From NCBI GenBank assembly GCA_947456625.1, contig CANGQJ010000005.1, forward strand, positions 1 to 64,000: a stretch of DNA of 64,000 nt, read 5' to 3'. This DNA is from Bacteroidota bacterium. GTDB taxonomy: Bacteria > Bacteroidota > Bacteroidia > Chitinophagales > Chitinophagaceae. How positions within the stretch are numbered: the stretch's first letter is position 1; each line of letters begins with the position of its first letter. Positions 44,465 to 52,403 of this stretch are shown piece after piece. The notes below the pieces were generated by a model that was given only the letters and a program-made list of their open reading frames with translations, was not told where the DNA came from and did no database searches. Made by a program: the position numbers and the translations under genes.

Positions 44465-45535
44465 TTATGCTTTGTCAAATGTTTGTGCTATCCACTCTGC
44501 CATAGCATCCACAAGTTCTGTATTTTCCTGCTCATTACCTATTGTAATCCTAACACTGTTCTCACAATTTGGCAAACTGGACCTATCTCTTAAAATAATC
44601 CCTTTGGTACACAAATACTGATATAACTTAGTAGCATGTGGTATTTTAACCAATAAAAAATTAGTGTCAGAGGGATATACTTTTTGAACATGTGGCATAG
44701 AAGCAATGACTTCGGCAAGTGCAATACGCATTTCAACTAAATGCTGTATCATATCATTTACCTGACCTACTTCCTCTAGCGCTTTTAAAACCAATTCCTG
44801 GGCAACCATACTAATATTATAGGGTGGTTTTACTTTATTTAAGTACCCAACAATTTCTTTACTTGCAAAACACATTCCTACTCTTAAGCCAGCCAATCCC
44901 CATGCCTTACTTAAAGTTTGAAGTACCACTAAATTTGGATAATCCTCCAAAGACTGCACAAAGGATTTTTGTTTTGAAAAATTAATATAGGCTTCGTCTA
45001 CAACTACAATTCCATTAAAATGATTTAAAACTGTTTCAATATCTATTCTGTCTAATGAATTCCCGGTTGGATTGTTTGGAGAGCACAACCAAATTATTTT
45101 GGTATTTGCGTTAACTAACTGCTCTATGTGTGCTACATTTAATTGAAAATCGGAGAGCAATGGTGCCGATTTTATTTCTACATTATTAATATTAGCTCCA
45201 ACTTCATACATGGGATAGGTAGGTGGGCAAATTATAATATTATCTTTTCCTGGTTCACAAAAAGTTCTAAAAAGTAAATCAATTATTTCATCACTTCCAT
45301 TTCCTAAAAAAATTTGATTGGCTTGCACCTTTTTTATAAACGCCAGCTTTTCTTTAATTTCTTTTTGATAAGGATCGGGGTAACGATTATACCATTTTGT
45401 TAAAGGAGATCCTAAACTGTTTTCATTTGCATCAAGCAAAACTCGCGCCTCCCCACTAAACTCATCCTTAGCAGAAGAATAAGGTTTTAGTTTTTCAATA
45501 TTAGGTCTTACTACTTTTTTAATATCAAATTGCAT
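44465..45535 (-). CDS. hisC: Histidinol-phosphate aminotransferase
   Basis: 356 aa fold-type I PLP enzyme. ANENSLGSP (substrate region), CSPNNPTGN, DEAYINFS and the PLP lysine in LQTLSKAWGLAGLRVG are all HisC features. It begins 3 nt after the hisD stop. Confidence 0.95.
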   Translation of the reverse strand: MQFDIKKVVRPNIEKLKPYSSAKDEFSGEARVLLDANENSLGSPLTKWYNRYPDPYQKEIKEKLAFIKKVQANQIFLGNGSDEIIDLLFRTFCEPGKDNIIICPPTYPMYEVGANINNVEIKSAPLLSDFQLNVAHIEQLVNANTKIIWLCSPNNPTGNSLDRIDIETVLNHFNGIVVVDEAYINFSKQKSFVQSLEDYPNLVVLQTLSKAWGLAGLRVGMCFASKEIVGYLNKVKPPYNISMVAQELVLKALEEVGQVNDMIQHLVEMRIALAEVIASMPHVQKVYPSDTNFLLVKIPHATKLYQYLCTKGIILRDRSSLPNCENSVRITIGNEQENTELVDAMAEWIAQTFDKA

Positions 45536-45538
45536 AAA

Positions 45539-46837
45539 TTATATTTTAGATGCGATATCATTTAATCTTACTAATACAGCATTACCATGTGCGTCCAATT
45601 GCTCGGCTTTTGCCATTTCTATCACCGACTGCCCAATGTTAGAAAGCCCTCTTTCCGTTAACTGCTGAAAGGTAATTTTTTTAACGAAACTGTCTACACT
45701 CACCCCACTATATGCGTTGGCAAATCCATTGGTAGGAAGGGTATGATTGGTCCCACTAGCATAATCTCCAACAGATTCTGGCGAGTAGTTACCAATAAAT
45801 ACCGAACCCGCATTAATAATTTTTTCGGCTATTATTTCTGCATTTTCTATAGACATAATTAAATGCTCGGGGGCATATTTATTAATAAGTGCAAGGGCAT
45901 CGTTTACGTTATTTAAAATAATTGCTTTAGAATTTTGCAAGGCCTTTAAAGCAAGTTCTTTTCTTGGCAACTGCGCTAATTGCTTTTCAAGTTCCAGTTG
46001 TACATTTTTTACAATTAGTTCATTACTTGCAACAAGTAACACTTGACTATCTGCTCCATGTTCGGCTTGCGACAATAAATCTGAAGCAACAAAAACAGGG
46101 TTTGCTGAATCGTCGGCCCAAACACAAACCTCACTAGGTCCAGCTGGCATATCTATGGCAACACCTGTTTGTTGGACCAATTGTTTTGCAGCTGTTACAA
46201 ACTGATTCCCTGGTCCAAATATTTTATCAACTTTAGGAATGGTTTCAGTACCGTATGCCATTGCAGCAATAGCTTGCACTCCTCCAATAGTATAAATATG
46301 TGTTACCCCTACTAAGCTTGCAGCATATATTATTGCAGGATGTATTTCACCATTGTTATTATTTGGAGGTGTACATAATATAATATTACTGCAACCTGCA
46401 ATTTTTGCTGGAACTCCTAACATTAAAACCGTTGAAAACAAAGGTGCAGTTCCGCCTGGAATATAAATACCTACCGTTTCTATACCTACCGATTTTCTCC
46501 AACACCAAACCCCAGGCATGGTTTCAATGCGTTCCATTTTTTGGAATTGAGGTTGGTGAAATTTTTCAATATTTCCTTTTGCAAGTTGAATGGCTGCTTT
46601 TAAACTACTTGACAAAGCCTCTTCTGCTGTTAATTTTAAAGCAGCATTTAATGCAATGGTTTTTAAAGTAACCTGATCAAAATTTTGGGTGTATTTTAGT
46701 ACCGCTTGGTCACCATTTTCTTTTACATCCTTAATTATTGATTGTACTTTAGGAAGCAAATCACTTGCATCAAAACTAGGCCTGGCAAGTAAACTAGCCC
46801 ATTGACTTTTTGTTGGATTGTCAAAAATTGGAATCAT
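45539..46837 (-). CDS. hisD: Histidinol dehydrogenase
   Basis: 432-aa zinc enzyme that catalyses the last two oxidations. Characteristic sequences: WRKSVGIETVGIYIPGG, IFGPGNQFVTAAKQLV, DMPAGPSEVCVWAD and AEHGADSQVLLV with the zinc-binding residues, plus YAPEHL. It overlaps the last base of hisG (ATGA-type junction). Confidence 0.97.
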   Translation of the reverse strand: MIPIFDNPTKSQWASLLARPSFDASDLLPKVQSIIKDVKENGDQAVLKYTQNFDQVTLKTIALNAALKLTAEEALSSSLKAAIQLAKGNIEKFHQPQFQKMERIETMPGVWCWRKSVGIETVGIYIPGGTAPLFSTVLMLGVPAKIAGCSNIILCTPPNNNNGEIHPAIIYAASLVGVTHIYTIGGVQAIAAMAYGTETIPKVDKIFGPGNQFVTAAKQLVQQTGVAIDMPAGPSEVCVWADDSANPVFVASDLLSQAEHGADSQVLLVASNELIVKNVQLELEKQLAQLPRKELALKALQNSKAIILNNVNDALALINKYAPEHLIMSIENAEIIAEKIINAGSVFIGNYSPESVGDYASGTNHTLPTNGFANAYSGVSVDSFVKKITFQQLTERGLSNIGQSVIEMAKAEQLDAHGNAVLVRLNDIASKI

Positions 46838-47691
46838 TATAAAATCATTTTTTCAATAGGAATTACTAAAATACCTTCTGCTCCAGCATTTTTTAATTGC
46901 TCAATAATATCCCAAAAATCACTCTCTGCAATAACACTATGCACACTACTCCATCCAGGCGAAGCTAAAGGAAGTACTGTTGGGCTTTTCATGCCTGGAA
47001 GCAATGCAATTATTTTTTCTAGTTGGTTATTAGGTGCATTTAATAATACATATTTATTTTTCTTAGCTTTTTTGACCGATTCCATACGAAACAATAATCG
47101 ATCTAAAATTTGTTGCTGCTCGGCACTAAAATTCTTGTGCTTTATTAAAACTGCCTGAGAATTTAAAATGGTTTGTGTTTCCTTTAAACCATTCATAAAT
47201 AAAGTAGATCCGCTGCTCACTAAATCACAAACAACGTCGGCAAGGCCAATACCAGGGGCAATTTCAACACTGCCACTAATTTCATGTATCTCGGCTTTTA
47301 CATTATTTTCATCTAAATACTTTTGAACTAATACAGGATAACTAGTAGCAATTTTTTTTCCTGCTAAAAAAGAGGGCCCAGAAAAATCCTCGTTTTTGCG
47401 CACAGCAAAACTTAATCGGCATTTACCAAAGCCTAACTCATAAGCTACTTCTACTTTTTTAGCTTTTTCATATACCACATTTTCACCCACAAAGCCAATA
47501 TCGGCAACTCCATCTTCTACATATTGAGGAATATCGTCATCACGTAAAAAGAAAAGCTCAATTGGAAAATTTGTCGCATCGGCTTTTAATTTATTCACGC
47601 CATTGCCAATATCAATTCCGCACTCCTTTAATAAACGCATGGAGTCCTCGTTTAAACGTCCTGATTTCTGAATTGCTAATTTTAATCGCAT
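46837..47691 (-). CDS. hisG: ATP phosphoribosyltransferase, long form
   Basis: Committed step of histidine synthesis. The 284-aa protein is the long HisG type: two periplasmic-binding-like catalytic lobes (RLKLAIQKSGRLNEDS, GIGLADVVCDLVSSGSTL with the PRPP loop) and a C-terminal ACT-like regulatory domain from about residue 210, through which histidine inhibits long-form enzymes. It is first in the operon, behind a His leader peptide and terminator. Confidence 0.96.
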   Translation of the reverse strand: MRLKLAIQKSGRLNEDSMRLLKECGIDIGNGVNKLKADATNFPIELFFLRDDDIPQYVEDGVADIGFVGENVVYEKAKKVEVAYELGFGKCRLSFAVRKNEDFSGPSFLAGKKIATSYPVLVQKYLDENNVKAEIHEISGSVEIAPGIGLADVVCDLVSSGSTLFMNGLKETQTILNSQAVLIKHKNFSAEQQQILDRLLFRMESVKKAKKNKYVLLNAPNNQLEKIIALLPGMKSPTVLPLASPGWSSVHSVIAESDFWDIIEQLKNAGAEGILVIPIEKMIL

Positions 47692-47712
47692 ACTTTACTT
47701 GTTAAAAAATTA

Positions 47713-47740
47713 AAAGGGCTTACTAGTTAGTAAGCCCTTT
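47713..47740 (-). terminator. his attenuator terminator hairpin
   Basis: 13-bp stem (AAAGGGCTTACTA / TAGTAAGCCCTTT), followed on the minus strand by TAATTTTTTAAC. The 5' arm (RNA GGCTTACT, 47729-47736) can pair instead with GGTAAGCT (47773-47780) at the leader stop codon: six Watson-Crick plus two G-U pairs. Confidence 0.9.
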
Positions 47741-47775
47741 GGTTAAATATAGTTACATACCTACACACCCATAGC

Positions 47776-47823
47776 TTACCCTTTGGATAGCAAATGATGA
47801 TGGATATGGTTGTTTAAATTCAT
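47776..47823 (-). CDS. hisL: His leader peptide of the hisG operon
   Basis: A 15-aa ORF, MNLNNHIHHHLLSKG, with four His codons in five residues (6-10). Stalling there would expose GGTAAGCT at the stop codon, the alternative partner of the terminator's 5' arm. Upstream, CCATA at the first His codon can pair with TATGG just after the stop as the competing early hairpin. The ATG lies 4 nt after a TAAATTTG box, so transcription probably starts at or next to the start codon. Named by analogy with enteric hisL; not homologous in sequence. Confidence 0.92.
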   Translation of the reverse strand: MNLNNHIHHHLLSKG

Positions 47824-47827
47824 GTAA

Positions 47828-47835
47828 CAAATTTA
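47828..47835 (-). promoter_or_regulatory. -7 promoter box TAAATTTG for hisL-hisG
   Basis: TAnnTTTG match with a TTG -33 element 20 nt upstream (47856-47858), the best full promoter match in the window. The box ends 4 nt before the leader ATG. Confidence 0.75.
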
Positions 47836-47864
47836 CGACCCTTTTATAAAATACCCAACAAAAA

Positions 47865-47879
47865 AGGCAAATTTTGCCT
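47865..47879. promoter_or_regulatory. Palindrome AGGCAAATTTTGCCT upstream of the his promoter
   Basis: Perfect 15-bp palindrome (7-bp arms) just upstream of the -33 element of hisL and 48 nt before the divergent GH16 ATG. Possible regulator site for either gene. Confidence 0.35.
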
Positions 47880-47926
47880 AAATTGGACCAAATACGATTA
47901 CAATTTTATTACGAACAATTGTTTTT

Positions 47927-48778
47927 ATGCGCTTCATTGCCCTAGTTGCAGTATTATCCCTGGTTGTAATGTCTTTTTATACACAACAAAAAGCATCCCC
48001 TTTAGGTTATTTAAGTGCTTTGAACCCAACTTTGCGAACAACAACAATTGTGAACGATACCCTAAAAAAATTGGTATGGTCTGATGAATTTAATACAGGC
48101 ACCAGACCCGATACTACAAAATGGGCTTACAATATAGGAACTGGACAATGGGGCTGGGGAAATAACGAAGCCCAATATTATACTTCAGATGCTACCAATG
48201 CACGCATAGAAAATGGTAATTTAATTATAGAAGCAAGAAAAGAAAATAAAGGTGGGCAAAAATACACTTCGGCCAGAATATTAACTCAGGGTAAATTTTC
48301 TTGGACATATGGACGCTTTGAAATTCGTGCGAAACTACCAAAAGGAGTTGGCACTTGGCCTGCCATTTGGATGTTAGGAGATAATATTAAAACGGTAGGT
48401 TGGCCAGCTTGCGGAGAAATTGATATTATGGAGCATGTAGGTAAAGAACAAGATATTATAAACTGGTCTACTCATTCCAAACTAAACAACTGGAGCATAG
48501 GCACACAACTTACAAATAAAGCAACTGTAACTGGTGTGTCTACTGGTTTTCATGTTTATAAAATGGAATGGTCAAAGGAATCAATTCAATTTTTTGTAGA
48601 CAATAAATTATACTACACATCTATCAATGAAGATAAAGGGCTTAATTATTATCCATTTCTTGCACCTCAATTTTTATTACTTAATTTAGCAGTTGGTGGT
48701 AATATGGGCGGCGCAATTATTGACGATTCCATTTTCCCATGCCGCATGGAAGTAGATTACGTAAGGGTATATCAATAA
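47927..48778 (+). CDS. Secreted GH16-family glycoside hydrolase (beta-glucanase type)
   Basis: 283 aa with an N-terminal signal or anchor segment (MRFIALVAVLSLVVMSFYT). The catalytic GH16 motif is GEIDIMEHVG with Glu164 as nucleophile, Asp166 and Glu169 as acid/base. VWSDEFNTGTRPDTTKWAY and a C-terminal PQFLLLNLAVGGNMGG support a laminarinase or beta-1,3(4)-glucanase-like jellyroll. Nearly single-domain, with no binding module. The lactonase gene follows after 19 nt. Confidence 0.92.
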   Translation: MRFIALVAVLSLVVMSFYTQQKASPLGYLSALNPTLRTTTIVNDTLKKLVWSDEFNTGTRPDTTKWAYNIGTGQWGWGNNEAQYYTSDATNARIENGNLIIEARKENKGGQKYTSARILTQGKFSWTYGRFEIRAKLPKGVGTWPAIWMLGDNIKTVGWPACGEIDIMEHVGKEQDIINWSTHSKLNNWSIGTQLTNKATVTGVSTGFHVYKMEWSKESIQFFVDNKLYYTSINEDKGLNYYPFLAPQFLLLNLAVGGNMGGAIIDDSIFPCRMEVDYVRVYQ

Positions 48779-48797
48779 ATTTATAATTCAATTTAAT

Positions 48798-49904
48798 ATG
48801 TATAAGCAGTTAGGTATTTTTTTAGTTTCTTTATTTTGCTTTGTTGCAAATTTAAAAGCGCAAAATGCAAATTTATTAGTGGGCACTTACACCCAAAGAG
48901 AAAGTAAAGGTATTTATGTTTTTAATTTTGATACTGCTACTGGAAAAGCAGTTTTATTAAGCCACACCGATAGCAGTAGCAACCCCGAATATTTAACAAT
49001 TACCAAGGATAAACAATTTGTATATGCTGTAAACGAAACCGCCAATGGAATGGTTGCAGCATATTCATTTAAAGACAATAAATTAAATTTGTTGCAATTA
49101 AAATCGGTGAAGTCGGCAGACCCTTGTTACATTACTTTAAGCCCCGATGAGCATAATTTATTTGTTGCGAATTATACTGGAGGTAGCATCACCCAGTTTC
49201 ACCGTTTTGCAGATGGGCTTATCTCAAATGCGCAACAATTTATTCAGCATAACGGCAAAAGTATTCACCCCACAAGACAGGATAAACCTCATGTACATGG
49301 CGCTTTTTTTTCACCTAAAGGAGACTATTTATTAACTCCAGACTTGGGCATGGACCAAGTGTTTGTTTATCCATATCAAAATAGCAATGTTCCTTTAGAC
49401 ATACCTAAGTCCACTGTAATTAAATCAAAGCCTGGAGCGGGTCCTAGACATATTGCATTTTCTAAAAATGGAAATATTTTATATGTGATTGAAGAACTAA
49501 GTGGAAGCATTAGTGTATATAATTTTAACAAAGGAGCTGCTAGTTTATTACAAAATGTAAATACACACGTAGCAAGCTATAAAGGTGAGCCCGGTAGTGC
49601 CGATATTCATATTTCACCGGATGGCAAATATTTATATGCAAGTAATAGAGGAGAAGAAAATAACATAGCTAAATTTCCAATATTACCTAATGGAAAATTG
49701 GATGAAAAACAAATGAGCTTATTCCCAACCCTTGGAAAAAGACCAAGAAATTTTACAATAAGTGGGGACGGCAATTGGCTATTAGTTGCTAATCAAGATA
49801 CGGACAACATTATTGTTTATAAAATAAATAAAACAACCGGGGATTTAATAAATACAGGAAATAGTATTTCAGTTTCTATGCCGGTTTGTTTAGTGATGTT
49901 TTAA
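48798..49904 (+). CDS. Secreted lactonase-family seven-bladed beta-propeller protein (YbhE/Pgl-like)
   Basis: 368 aa with a signal peptide (MYKQLGIFLVSLFCFVANLKAQ). Features of the 6-phosphogluconolactonase YbhE family: VGTYTQRESKGIYVFNFD, SNPEYLTI, VANYTGGSITQF, PHVHGAFFSPKGDYLLTPDLG, GAGPRHIAFS and YASNRGEENNIAKF. Being exported, it probably acts on a lactone or sugar outside the cytosol rather than in the pentose phosphate pathway. Downstream of GH16 by 19 nt; the two may be co-expressed for glucan use. Confidence 0.88.
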   Translation: MYKQLGIFLVSLFCFVANLKAQNANLLVGTYTQRESKGIYVFNFDTATGKAVLLSHTDSSSNPEYLTITKDKQFVYAVNETANGMVAAYSFKDNKLNLLQLKSVKSADPCYITLSPDEHNLFVANYTGGSITQFHRFADGLISNAQQFIQHNGKSIHPTRQDKPHVHGAFFSPKGDYLLTPDLGMDQVFVYPYQNSNVPLDIPKSTVIKSKPGAGPRHIAFSKNGNILYVIEELSGSISVYNFNKGAASLLQNVNTHVASYKGEPGSADIHISPDGKYLYASNRGEENNIAKFPILPNGKLDEKQMSLFPTLGKRPRNFTISGDGNWLLVANQDTDNIIVYKINKTTGDLINTGNSISVSMPVCLVMF

Positions 49905-49923
49905 TAATTAAAAACATCAACTG

Positions 49924-50310
49924 CTAGGCTTGCTTAAACCAAACTGGATCATTGGATGGGCCTTCGGGATGCATATAATTTATAAAAAGCTCCGCACCTA
50001 CTGGAATATCAATTAAAGTGGTAATGGAAATTGTTTCATGTTCAAAATCCATATCGTAGGCACAGTTGGGATTATTAGCATGATTGTATATAGAAATATA
50101 TCCTAATGCAACTGCTGCCATTTTACTATCCTCACCCCATTCAAATATATAATCGTACAGTAATGTTTTTTCTAAGTTTTCACGTCCCAATGCATCTACC
50201 ACAATAACAGGCGCAATTTCAATAATTGTATTTGCTGCTATTGGTTCTGTAGTGAATACACCTCTACCCCTATTTTCAGATGATGCAATTGTTAAGAATG
50301 GAAGAATCAT
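49924..50310 (-). CDS. Small SET-domain protein (putative protein lysine methyltransferase)
   Basis: 128 aa, essentially a minimal SET domain. It has the N-terminal SAM-binding GRGVFTTEPIAANTIIE, the pseudoknot motif YNHANNPNCAYD (a variant of NHSCxPN) and the C-terminal ELFINYMHP equivalent to GEELxxxY. No pre- or post-SET cysteine clusters are present. Such small bacterial SET proteins resemble eukaryotic methyltransferases; the target protein is unknown. It stands alone, divergent from mgtE. Confidence 0.85.
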   Translation of the reverse strand: MILPFLTIASSENRGRGVFTTEPIAANTIIEIAPVIVVDALGRENLEKTLLYDYIFEWGEDSKMAAVALGYISIYNHANNPNCAYDMDFEHETISITTLIDIPVGAELFINYMHPEGPSNDPVWFKQA

Positions 50311-50355
50311 GGCCTAAATATAGGGCATCCTTAGGATTTTTATTAACTTGCAGCC

Positions 50356-51753
50356 ATGTCGGATGAATTAAAAATAGAAGCGGTTAATTTGTCAGAAATT
50401 TTCTTAGAAGTTTTGGGTCAAAACGACGAACTACTTTTAAGGGAATTTTTGGACGAGCAAAATATCAGCGATGTAGTTGAACTGGTGAACGAATTCCCAG
50501 AACAAGAAGCTAGCATCATTGATCATATGACCGTGCACCGTGCTGTAAGCGTTTTTAAAATTCTTGACATTAACCAACAAAAGGATATCATTAAAGAATT
50601 GCCTGCACGTAAAACTGCAAAAATTTTAAATGAACTTCCTCCCGATGACCGTACCGACTTTTTAGAGGAATTACCAAAAGCGGCTATTCGTGATTTAATA
50701 AAATTATTAGACCCCGAAGAACGCAAAATAACATTATCACTTTTAGGATACCCCGAGGATAGTGTGGGTCGTTTGATGACGCCCGACTATGTTTATGTTT
50801 ACGAGCATTATACGGTTGCACAAGTACTTGCCAATATTCGTAAATATGGTAAAAAGTATGAAACCATTGATGTTATATATATCATTGACGAAAATGGATG
50901 TTTAATTGATGACATTCGCATTAGAGATGTTTTAATTGAACAGCCCGAAGCTATTATTAAAGATATCATTGACGGCAGGTATGTTGCCTTAAATGTTTAT
51001 GATGATCAGGAACATGCAAGCCAAGTCTTTAAAATGAATAACCGCACTGCTATTCCGGTAGTGGATGACAATAACGTTTTACTTGGTATTGTTACCATTG
51101 ATGATATCTTATGGGTTGCCAACGAAGAGTTCTCTGAGGATATGCAAAAAATGGGGGGTACCGAAGCCTTAAATGAACCTTACTTGGACATTTCACTTGT
51201 GAAACTTTTTCAAAAGCGAATCACTTGGTTAGTTATATTATTCTTAGGTGAAATGTTTACTGCCACTGCTATGGGTTATTTTGAAGGTGAAATTCAAAAA
51301 GCCGTGGTACTTGCATTATTTATTCCATTAATTCTTTCTAGTGGTGGCAATTCAGGCTCACAAGCATCTACTTTAATTATACAAGCAATGTCGGTTGGTG
51401 AAATTACCATATCCGATTGGTGGCGCATATTAAGAAGAGAACTAATTAGCGGTTTATTACTAGGAACCGTACTTGGAATTATTGGATTTTTTAGAATTAT
51501 AATTTGGCATGCTATTAAACCAGGATTTTATGGAGGGCATCCATACCTAGTTGCATTCACCATTGGATTTACTTTATTAGGTGTTGTAATTTGGGGAACC
51601 ATTGCGGGTTCTATGCTTCCAATAGTTTTAAAAAAATTAGGAGCCGATCCAGCTGCATCCAGTGCGCCATTTGTTGCAACGCTTGTGGATGTTACAGCAT
51701 TAATTATTTATTTTAGTGTTGCCATGCTAACGCTTAGCGGAACATTGCTGTAA
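50356..51753 (+). CDS. mgtE: Magnesium transporter MgtE
   Basis: 465 aa. The N-terminal superhelical domain contains ELPARKTAKILNELPPDDRTDFLEELP (shown here as a family region, about 80-105). A CBS pair covers about 135-255. Five membrane helices form the C-terminal pore with the conserved SSGGNSGSQASTL. Binds and imports Mg2+ under cytosolic Mg2+ sensing by the N and CBS domains. Its last 20 nt overlap the convergent acetyltransferase gene. Confidence 0.95.
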   Translation: MSDELKIEAVNLSEIFLEVLGQNDELLLREFLDEQNISDVVELVNEFPEQEASIIDHMTVHRAVSVFKILDINQQKDIIKELPARKTAKILNELPPDDRTDFLEELPKAAIRDLIKLLDPEERKITLSLLGYPEDSVGRLMTPDYVYVYEHYTVAQVLANIRKYGKKYETIDVIYIIDENGCLIDDIRIRDVLIEQPEAIIKDIIDGRYVALNVYDDQEHASQVFKMNNRTAIPVVDDNNVLLGIVTIDDILWVANEEFSEDMQKMGGTEALNEPYLDISLVKLFQKRITWLVILFLGEMFTATAMGYFEGEIQKAVVLALFIPLILSSGGNSGSQASTLIIQAMSVGEITISDWWRILRRELISGLLLGTVLGIIGFFRIIIWHAIKPGFYGGHPYLVAFTIGFTLLGVVIWGTIAGSMLPIVLKKLGADPAASSAPFVATLVDVTALIIYFSVAMLTLSGTLL

Positions 51754-52342
51754 TTAATGCTTTATTTTTTTGCTCCCAATCCTCTTTGGTAATACTTAAA
51801 ATAATAGAGTCTCTTCGGGTTCCGTCGGGCTTTGGTAAATGACTGCGCAAAACACCTTCAATGGTACATCCAATTTTTTGCATGGCTGCAATGCTTCTTT
51901 TGTTTTCATTATCTGCTCTAAATTCAACACGCATAAATCCCATTTGTTCAAAAGCAAATTGTAACAATAAAAATTTACAGTGAGTATTCACTCCCGTACC
52001 CCAAACTTTTTTACTGTACCAAGTGTATCCTAATTGCGTAGTTTTAAAACCCAACTGAATATCGTAAAAACGAGTACATCCCACATAAGATTTTAGCTGC
52101 TTGTCGTACACAATAAATGCATAACTATTTTGATCCATACGGGATTGAATAGCCGTCTTAATATACCCTTCTAAATCCTCCGGTTTTTGAATGGCCACTA
52201 AGGAATACTTCCAAATTTCAGGTTCATTTATTACATATTCGGATAACAGCGCAGCGTCTAAATTGGTAAGGGGCCTTAAAACAACCCTATTGTCCTCTAA
52301 AATATAGTCTTGGTTAAAATCAAAATGCGCTGCAACTGACAT
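51734..52342 (-). CDS. GNAT-family N-acetyltransferase (RimJ/RimL type)
   Basis: 202 aa. LEDNRVVLRPLTNLDAALL is the typical RimJ/L start, YVGCTRFYDIQLGFKTTQLGYTW is the central beta-hairpin and MGFMRVEFRADNENKRSIAAMQKIGC the acetyl-CoA and substrate motif. It likely acetylates the N-terminus of a protein or a small amine. Convergent with and overlapping mgtE by 20 nt; diverges from glmS. Confidence 0.85.
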   Translation of the reverse strand: MSVAAHFDFNQDYILEDNRVVLRPLTNLDAALLSEYVINEPEIWKYSLVAIQKPEDLEGYIKTAIQSRMDQNSYAFIVYDKQLKSYVGCTRFYDIQLGFKTTQLGYTWYSKKVWGTGVNTHCKFLLLQFAFEQMGFMRVEFRADNENKRSIAAMQKIGCTIEGVLRSHLPKPDGTRRDSIILSITKEDWEQKNKALITAMFR

Positions 52343-52361
52343 AAAGTACCGTATTAATGTT

Positions 52362-52369
52362 TATTTTTG
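52362..52369 (+). promoter_or_regulatory. -7 promoter box TATTTTTG for glmS
   Basis: TAnnTTTG match 34 nt upstream of the glmS ATG. The short 5' UTR leaves no room for a glmS ribozyme. Confidence 0.55.
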
Positions 52370-52403
52370 CTCAAATTATTGAATTTAACGCAAATCAAAT
52401 ATT

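Noticed and set aside
49893-49918. GATGTTTT / AAAACATC repeat as a terminator after the lactonase gene
   Set aside because: It overlaps the stop codon and could be a weak hairpin, but there is no T run on either strand, so it was not annotated.
52343-52403. glmS ribozyme upstream of glmS
   Set aside because: Only 61 nt separate glmS from the divergent gene and a promoter box lies inside it. No ribozyme core is present.
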